This document shows, piece by piece, positions 5,879 through 10,804 of a stretch of DNA of 10,804 bases. The DNA lies in assembly GCA_013151535.1 (NCBI GenBank), contig JAADIC010000170.1, forward strand, positions 2,559 through 13,362, read 5' to 3'. Every line of letters starts with the position of its first letter. The stretch's first letter is position 1. The notes under the pieces are model-generated. The model made no database searches and had not been told where the DNA came from. It was given only the letters and a program-made list of their open reading frames with translations. This DNA is from Alphaproteobacteria bacterium (GTDB taxonomy: Bacteria; Pseudomonadota; Alphaproteobacteria; Rhodobacterales; Rhodobacteraceae). The position numbers were made by a program, and so were the translations under genes.

Positions 5879-6907
5879 ATGGCAAGCCCAATTCACCATG
5901 TCATCATCGGAAGTGGCAGCGCAGGTTTCGGGGCTGCTAAAACGCTGCGGGCGGCGGATCAGAATTGTCGTGTCACCATGATTACAATGGACAGCCTGCC
6001 ATTTTACCAGCGCTATGCCCTGCCGCAGATTTTTCGTGGCCGGCAGGACTGGCGCGAGCTGCTGGAAGTGCCGCCAGCAAAATACGACGAGTTGGATATC
6101 AAACTTCGCCGGCGCACCCGTGTGGTCGAAGTCGACGGTTCAAACCAGATTATTTCGCTCGCGCATCAGGAAACCGTTGCCTATGACCGCCTGCTTGTAT
6201 GCACCGGCGGGCGCAGTTATCTGCCAGAAAACCTGACCAGCCAGGTTGATCTGATACATAGTTTCGGCTCCTACGAAGCCGCGATGCAGGTTTTCAAAGA
6301 CCTGCCAAAAGGTGGATCCGTCATAATGATCGGCGGTGATATGATTGGCATTGATCTTGCCCTTACGCTGCTTGATTCAGGTTACAAAGTCACGTTGATT
6401 GCCAACCAGCAAACCTTCTGGCCGCATGATCTGACAGCAAAACAACAAAAACCTCTTTTGAAAGCGCTTGAAGCAAAGGGCATGATCGTGTTTTCGGATT
6501 CCCGGCCGATCGGGGTTTCTGACAAATGCACCAACTCCGCCACCCGCTGTGTGACGCTCGAAGACACAACCGAAGTGCTCGGTGATGTCGTGTTGTCATT
6601 TTGCGGCCTGTCACCAGCGGTTGAATTCATGCTTGGGGCCGACGTTGATATTGAACGCGGCATATTGGTGAACCCGGAACTGCGCACCTCCAACGAAACG
6701 ATCTGGGCGGCGGGCGATGTCTGCCAGATTTGGCATGATACGGAAAAAACCTATAAATTCTATCACGGCTGGAAAAATGTCCGCATGATGGGCGAACTTG
6801 CTGCACGCAACATGCTGGGTGGGCACGATATTTTTGATGTCAACGTTGAAGATCAGATCGGTGTTGAACCTGACGGGCAGCTCAAATCAACATTCTGGAC
6901 CCATTGA
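5879..6907 (+). CDS. FAD-dependent NAD(P)/rubredoxin reductase-like oxidoreductase
   Basis: This 342-residue protein has the two-dinucleotide fold of the pyridine nucleotide-disulfide oxidoreductase superfamily. The FAD motif is GSGSAG (11-16), the NAD(P)H motif GGDMIGIDLA (152-161), and the third FAD motif WAAGD (276-280), followed by the typical C-terminal helix GWKNVRMMGELAARNM. There is no CxxxxC redox disulfide, so it is closer to rubredoxin/ferredoxin reductases or the N-terminal half of NirB than to dithiol reductases. The acidic residue of the NAD(P) motif is Asp rather than the usual Glu. It starts 3 bases after the upstream stop, with GGGAG (5865-5869) 9 bases before the ATG, and ends 2 bases before the likely korA start. 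Tight packing says it works with the 2-oxoacid oxidoreductase, perhaps as a second electron outlet; the partner is unknown. Confidence 0.85.
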   Translation: MASPIHHVIIGSGSAGFGAAKTLRAADQNCRVTMITMDSLPFYQRYALPQIFRGRQDWRELLEVPPAKYDELDIKLRRRTRVVEVDGSNQIISLAHQETVAYDRLLVCTGGRSYLPENLTSQVDLIHSFGSYEAAMQVFKDLPKGGSVIMIGGDMIGIDLALTLLDSGYKVTLIANQQTFWPHDLTAKQQKPLLKALEAKGMIVFSDSRPIGVSDKCTNSATRCVTLEDTTEVLGDVVLSFCGLSPAVEFMLGADVDIERGILVNPELRTSNETIWAAGDVCQIWHDTEKTYKFYHGWKNVRMMGELAARNMLGGHDIFDVNVEDQIGVEPDGQLKSTFWTH

Positions 6908-6909
6908 CC

Positions 6910-8727
6910 ATGATGAACCGCACCGGAACAGACATTCAGATCGCCATTTGCGGCTCGGCCGGGGATGGCACAATCGCCTCGGGTGACATATTGAAACGCG
7001 CCGCCGCGCTGATGGGCTTCAATGTCATTGCTTTTGACGTTTACCCGCCGGAAATTCGCGGCTTTGGCAAATGTATTTCGCGCGTGCGAATATCCAGCCA
7101 GCAATCCTATTCGCTGAAGCAGAATTCAGACGTGCTGATCTCGCTGAACGATACCCACGCCATCCCGCATGTGGGCGAGGTCCGTGATTTCGGCGCGGTG
7201 ATTTATGACGATAATCTGATCGCCAATGTGCCTGAAGGCGGCCATATCAGTGGTCATATTCATCCCGCACAAATTCCCTATGGCTTCAGCATCCGGCAAA
7301 TTTCCGAGCAGGCAACCAATTCCGCGCGCTCGCGCAATATCGTTATTCTGGGCTATCTGGCCGAATTGTTTGATTTGCCCCGCGAACATTTTCGCAAGAT
7401 CATCAGGGATAAGTTTGCCACCAAGCCGCGCGCGGTGACGGATGACAATATCAAGGCTTTTAATGCCGGTTTGCTGGCCGGAAGCGGTGTTTTCAAACTC
7501 GATGACGTGGTTGTTCAAAAAGTTGATGCCAAGGGCAATGGTGCGGATGCCGAAATGATGACGGGCAACGGCGCGGTCGCGCGCGGTTTCATGGAGGCCG
7601 GTATCCAATGCTATTTCGGCTATCCGATCACACCAGCCACCAGCATCATGGAGCGTCTGGCCGTGGAAATGCCGCCAGCCGGAGGCAAATTTCTGCAAAC
7701 TGAGGACGAGATTTCGGCCATTGCAGCAGCAATAGGCGCCGGATACGCCGGCACCCGGGCCGCCACCGCAACATCGGGGCCAGGTCTGGCCTTGATGGCG
7801 GAAATGCTGGGTCTGGGGGTTATGGCCGAAGTGCCGGTGGTTGTTGTGGTCAGCCAACGCGGCGGCCCCTCAACCGGGTTGCCAACCAAAACCGAACAAT
7901 CCGACCTTAACCTTGCGGTCTTTGGCGGCTCAGGCGATGCCCAGCGTATCGTTCTTGCCCCGACCAATGTCGAGGGGTGTTATCGCTGCGCCGGGCGGGC
8001 GTTTGAAATTGCCGAAACCTATCAGACACCGGTTATCGTGTTGATCGATCTCTATCTTTCTAACCGCTATGAAACCGTCATACCTTCTGCACATAAGCAA
8101 TTTGCCGCGAAACCGCGCGTGCCTTTGGCCCCAAACGGCGATGGCGCGTTCAAGCGTTTCGAGTTGACCGAAAACAACATCTCGCCAAGGGCCATTCCGG
8201 GCGAAGAAGGGCTGATGCACACCGTTACCGGCCTTGAGCATAACGAGCTTGGCCGGCCAAATGACGCCATTCACATGGACATGAACACCAAACGCCATGA
8301 AAAACTGAAACCGGCGGTCAATTTCCCCGGGCTGACTGTCAGCAAGCGATTTGGCGATGAAGGCAAAGTCAAGGTCGGCATCCTTGGCTGGGGCTCGACC
8401 TTTGGTGAAATCCTGGAAACCATGTATGAGGCGCAGGCCGAGGGGATCAGTTGTGCCGCAATGAAGGTTGTCATGCTGTCGCCCCTACCAGTTGAAAGCA
8501 TCGCCGCATTTTTTGCCGATTGCGATGAAATTCTGGTGCCCGAGGTCAATTACGAAGGTCAGTTCGCAAATATTGTCTGCGGTGCATTGGGCAAACCGGT
8601 GAGCCGCCTCAACCAGACAAATGGCGCGCCAATGGCAGTTGCCGACATCCTTGCAGAAGTCAGACGTCTTTCCGGCAAAAAACCGAAAACCGGTCAGTCT
8701 GATACATTCACGGAAGCAGCGTTATGA
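6910..8727 (+). CDS. korA: 2-oxoacid:acceptor oxidoreductase, fused gamma-alpha subunit (KorA-like)
   Basis: This 605-residue fusion has a gamma domain (about 8-195, starting ICGSAGDGT) and the pyrimidine-binding alpha domain (about 215-605). Alpha signatures are FGYPITPATSI (236-246), TSGPGLALMAEMLGLG (288-303) and GGPSTGLPTKTEQSDL (318-333), very typical of KorA. With KorB it oxidatively decarboxylates a 2-oxoacid and CoA to an acyl-CoA and CO2 and gives two electrons to Fe-S carriers. 2-Oxoglutarate is the likeliest substrate from family resemblance, but pyruvate or a branched 2-oxoacid cannot be excluded. The start is placed at ATG 6910 (or 6913), just after the upstream stop at 6907; a TTG at 6904 is less likely. 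No strong ribosome binding site is seen, so translational coupling is probable. It overlaps korB in an ATGA. There are no Fe-S motifs of its own. Confidence 0.93.
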   Translation: MMNRTGTDIQIAICGSAGDGTIASGDILKRAAALMGFNVIAFDVYPPEIRGFGKCISRVRISSQQSYSLKQNSDVLISLNDTHAIPHVGEVRDFGAVIYDDNLIANVPEGGHISGHIHPAQIPYGFSIRQISEQATNSARSRNIVILGYLAELFDLPREHFRKIIRDKFATKPRAVTDDNIKAFNAGLLAGSGVFKLDDVVVQKVDAKGNGADAEMMTGNGAVARGFMEAGIQCYFGYPITPATSIMERLAVEMPPAGGKFLQTEDEISAIAAAIGAGYAGTRAATATSGPGLALMAEMLGLGVMAEVPVVVVVSQRGGPSTGLPTKTEQSDLNLAVFGGSGDAQRIVLAPTNVEGCYRCAGRAFEIAETYQTPVIVLIDLYLSNRYETVIPSAHKQFAAKPRVPLAPNGDGAFKRFELTENNISPRAIPGEEGLMHTVTGLEHNELGRPNDAIHMDMNTKRHEKLKPAVNFPGLTVSKRFGDEGKVKVGILGWGSTFGEILETMYEAQAEGISCAAMKVVMLSPLPVESIAAFFADCDEILVPEVNYEGQFANIVCGALGKPVSRLNQTNGAPMAVADILAEVRRLSGKKPKTGQSDTFTEAAL

Positions 8728-9587
8728 ACGAGCATGTGGAGCCAGTCTATCTCGAAGAAAAGCTCGAGGAAATAAGGGCCGATGGCCATCAGGGGTATCG
8801 GTCAAAATCCCTGCCAACCTGGTGCCCGGGTTGCGGTTATTACAGCATGGCCGAAGGGCTGACATTCGCGCTAAGAAGGCTTGAGATCGCCTATAAGGAT
8901 GTCGTCGTGGTGTCCGGAATTGGCTGCGCATCTCGCTTTCCGTTCTTTTTCAAAACCTACGGATTTCACACGCTGCATGGCCGGGTTCTGCCTGTTGCCA
9001 CCGGCGTCAAGATCGCCAATGACGCCCTGACCGTGGTTGCGGTTGGTGGCGATGGCGATGCATTTGCGATCGGCGGCGGTCATATTCCACACGCCGCACG
9101 GCGCAATATCGACATGACCTATCTGGTTTTTGACAACGGTATTTATGGCCTGACCAAGGGCCAGACCTCGCCAACTTCAGCCGTCGGGTTCAAAACCTCC
9201 TCGACCCCCTATGAAAACAGCGACGTGCCGCTTAACCCCCTGATGATGCTGTTAAGCTACGGCGCAAGCTGGGTCGGGCAGGCCTATGCCGGGCATCAGC
9301 ATGACCTTGCAGACATGATTACCCAGGCAATGTCACATAAGGGTTTTTCGTTCCTGCGCATTCTGTCGCCTTGTGTGACATTCGACAAAACCGACAACAC
9401 TTACGCCAACCTCAATCTGCATGTGCATGACCTGCCCCAGGACCATGATACCAGCAACCTGATGGCCGCGATGCAGGCGGCGTCACAAACCGACAAGCCC
9501 GCCCTTGGGGTCTATTTCAAAGATGACCGTCCGACTTTGGCGCAAGCGATGAATGCAACGGCAACCCGGGCGTCTGGCACCGGCTGA
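8724..9587 (+). CDS. korB: 2-oxoacid:acceptor oxidoreductase, TPP-binding beta subunit (KorB-like)
   Basis: This 287-residue catalytic subunit binds thiamine pyrophosphate and a [4Fe-4S] cluster. TWCPGCG (32-38) supplies Cys34 and Cys37; GIGC supplies Cys68 and SPC gives Cys217, the usual four ligands. The TPP/Mg motif is GGDGDAFAIGGGH (108-120) continuing to Asn138 in VFDNGIYGLTKGQTSPTS, the standard KorB pattern. Length is normal for the two-subunit KorAB type. It overlaps korA by four bases (ATGA) with GGAAG 7 bases upstream, and is the last gene of the four-gene operon. No separate ferredoxin gene follows; the ferredoxin-like domain fused to the first gene of the operon is the obvious acceptor. 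Such enzymes are generally oxygen sensitive, which fits the FNR-like box upstream. Confidence 0.94.
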   Translation: MNEHVEPVYLEEKLEEIRADGHQGYRSKSLPTWCPGCGYYSMAEGLTFALRRLEIAYKDVVVVSGIGCASRFPFFFKTYGFHTLHGRVLPVATGVKIANDALTVVAVGGDGDAFAIGGGHIPHAARRNIDMTYLVFDNGIYGLTKGQTSPTSAVGFKTSSTPYENSDVPLNPLMMLLSYGASWVGQAYAGHQHDLADMITQAMSHKGFSFLRILSPCVTFDKTDNTYANLNLHVHDLPQDHDTSNLMAAMQAASQTDKPALGVYFKDDRPTLAQAMNATATRASGTG

Positions 9588-9619
9588 GTGGATCAGATAT
9601 TATGCACGCGGCTCTAGTT

Positions 9620-9637
9620 GAACCGGCAAACCGGTTC
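9620..9637 (+). terminator. Hairpin after korB, possible weak terminator
   Basis: GAACCGG (9620-9626) pairs with CCGGTTC (9631-9637) around CAAA, 33 bases after the korB stop. No T-run follows, so it may only attenuate read-through into the small downstream gene or protect the 3' end of the operon mRNA. Confidence 0.4.
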
Positions 9638-9676
9638 GTCCCAATACTGGGCTGGCTAAATCAGATCAATATGTGC

Positions 9677-9680
9677 AGGA
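9677..9680 (+). promoter_or_regulatory. Ribosome binding site of the ParB-like gene
   Basis: AGGA lies 7 bases before ATG 9688 and supports that start over GTG 9673. Confidence 0.5.
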
Positions 9681-9687
9681 TAGACGC

Positions 9688-9936
9688 ATGTTAATCAAAG
9701 AAACCTTCTTAATTGCCGATGTCCGGGTTCCGGCCAAACGCAAAAAAACGCTCGATCAGGCAAAAGTACAAGAGATTGCCGAGGATATACTGGAAAACGG
9801 CCAGACGACCCCGATCAGGGTGAGGAAAGGAAAAATTGGTTTCGTGCTGATCGAAGGTTTTCACCGTCTGGAAGCGCTGCAGGCATTGGGGGAAGACACG
9901 GTCGAGGGCTATCTGGTACGGGCGCAGTTGCATTAG
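9688..9936 (+). CDS. Small ParB/Srx-fold (ParB N-terminal domain-like) protein
   Basis: This 82-residue protein consists of little more than a ParB N-terminal (ParBc/sulfiredoxin-like) fold. A strand with VRVPAKRKKTL is followed by the helix KVQEIAEDILENGQTTPIRVR and the signature LIEGFHRLEALQALGEDTVEG, which matches the G-x-H-R-x-E/A-A-x-x-LG box of ParB-like proteins. There is no helix-turn-helix or dimerisation domain, so it is not a chromosome-partitioning ParB. Lone domains of this kind occur as accessory proteins of unknown role. The ATG at 9688 is preferred over an in-frame GTG at 9673 because AGGA (9677-9680) lies 7 bases before it. It follows korB by 100 bases on the same strand, separated by a hairpin, so it may or may not share the operon transcript. 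The next gene is convergent. Confidence 0.75.
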   Translation: MLIKETFLIADVRVPAKRKKTLDQAKVQEIAEDILENGQTTPIRVRKGKIGFVLIEGFHRLEALQALGEDTVEGYLVRAQLH

Positions 9937-9990
9937 ACGGCTCCCGTTTTTCAGGCGGTATTTGTTGGGTAAAGTTTGAAATGATTCCCA

Positions 9991-10804
9991 TTAGAGCCCC
10001 ATCGCCGTCTTCGCCACACCAGCCTCTGCCCCTGCGACCGCTGCCAGTTGCCGCGTCAGATCATTGACGCTGTCGATGATGTAAGCGGCGGTTTCATCGC
10101 TCATCAAATAGCTGAAATTCAGCCGCACCCAGCCCGGTTTTGCCATATCATTACCGCTCAGAACCTCGGCCCGCAGGGATTCCGATGTGGCCCGATCGAC
10201 ATTCAGCAGGCAATGGCCATAAGGCCCGGCGCAAGCACAGCCGCCACGGGTCTGAACGCCGTAGCGATCGCTCAGCATCTTGGTGAAATCCTTGTGATGC
10301 ACCAATTCACCATCAGCCCCCGTCACCAGAAACGAGAAGATCGGCAAGCGATGCGGGTGATCGACCCCCAGCAGCGTCAGCGCCGGATTTTGCCCCCAGC
10401 CCTGCATCGCCATGGCGTTCAGTTCGGCTTCACGCCTGGCAATTACCGCTTGCCCAATCACGTCCTTGACGATGAACACCAGCGCCGCGCGAATGTCGCC
10501 CACCACGTTGGGCGTGCCGGCCTCTTCACGGGTGGCAATATCGTCGACATAATCGTGATCCCACGGCGACACATAGGACACCGTGCCACCGCCCGGCCAG
10601 CTTGGCACCTTGGATTGCACCGCCGCATCGCGCAGGATCATCACACCAGATGCGCCGGGACCACCGGGAAATTTATGGGCTGACACCACAACCGCATCCT
10701 TTTCAGCATCCGTGCCCGTCGCCATATCAATCGACAGGTAAGGCGCGCCACCCGCATAATCCCAAACCGAGATCGCGCCGTGCTTTTTCAGCAGCCGTGT
10801 AACC
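9991..10804 (-). CDS. Class V aminotransferase / cysteine desulfurase-like PLP enzyme (N-terminus outside window)
   Basis: The reading frame is open from the right edge, giving about 270 residues, so the N-terminal part is missing. The fold type I motif for pyridoxal phosphate is clear: WDYAGGAPYLSID is followed about 15 residues later by VVVSAHKFPGGPGASG, whose Lys (in HKF) should form the internal aldimine. Towards the C-terminus, RGGCACAGPYGH resembles the active-site Cys loop of SufS/CsdB-type enzymes and of related selenocysteine lyase-like proteins. The likely chemistry is removal of sulfur from cysteine or a related PLP reaction; the exact substrate is not decidable here. An ATG at 10725 is internal to the fold and is not the start. 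It converges on the ParB-like gene with a 54-base gap that holds no clear terminator. The Fe-S-rich operon next door makes a role in sulfur supply attractive, but this is only a guess. Confidence 0.85.
   Translation of the reverse strand, partial: VTRLLKKHGAISVWDYAGGAPYLSIDMATGTDAEKDAVVVSAHKFPGGPGASGVMILRDAAVQSKVPSWPGGGTVSYVSPWDHDYVDDIATREEAGTPNVVGDIRAALVFIVKDVIGQAVIARREAELNAMAMQGWGQNPALTLLGVDHPHRLPIFSFLVTGADGELVHHKDFTKMLSDRYGVQTRGGCACAGPYGHCLLNVDRATSESLRAEVLSGNDMAKPGWVRLNFSYLMSDETAAYIIDSVNDLTRQLAAVAGAEAGVAKTAMGL

Noticed and set aside
7126..7857. 243-codon minus-strand reading frame
   Set aside because: It is antisense to korA with a low-complexity His/Gly-rich product and no recognisable domain.

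Overview
The window looks like a piece of an alphaproteobacterial chromosome. This is inferred from the GC-rich codon use, an FNR-type box, a Kor-type 2-oxoacid oxidoreductase operon and a palindromic intergenic element of a kind common in that class; order and genus cannot be fixed. It holds two unrelated parts: a compact CRISPR adaptation locus (about 1-3280) and a metabolic/redox region (about 3380-10804).

CRISPR part. A reverse transcriptase-Cas1 fusion gene and cas2 are read on the minus strand, 3 bases apart. A short CRISPR array lies on each side. Array 1 (115-359) is read leftward and array 2 (3035-3280) rightward, judging by the ATTGAAAC repeat end and by the decayed repeat at the far end of each. 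The two repeats are both 37 nt and differ in their 5' halves. They share a CCGC-N6-GCGG hairpin directly followed by ATTGAAAC. A third, inverted repeat-like copy sits at 392-428, exactly one spacer length from array 1. The AT-rich leader of array 2 carries a perfect match to the IHF consensus 10 bases before its first repeat. No cas6 and no interference genes are present in the window, so this is an adaptation module whose effector must lie elsewhere or be absent.

Redox part. A minus-strand single-domain globin (3382-3810) diverges from a four-gene plus-strand operon (4049-9587), with an FNR-like box between them. The operon encodes (1) a GltD-like FAD/Fe-S NAD(P)H oxidoreductase with a fused ferredoxin domain, (2) a second FAD/NAD(P) oxidoreductase, (3) a fused gamma-alpha subunit and (4) the TPP-binding beta subunit of a 2-oxoacid:acceptor oxidoreductase, most like KorAB (2-oxoglutarate). 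Electrons from 2-oxoacid oxidation probably pass from KorB to the ferredoxin domain and then the flavin of the first protein, and on to NAD(P)+ (or in reverse). The globin and the FNR-like box fit a low-oxygen programme, since such enzymes are usually oxygen sensitive.

Right end. A small ParB/Srx-fold protein (9688-9936) follows the operon on the plus strand. A convergent class V aminotransferase/cysteine desulfurase-like gene (minus strand) runs off the right edge with its N-terminus missing.
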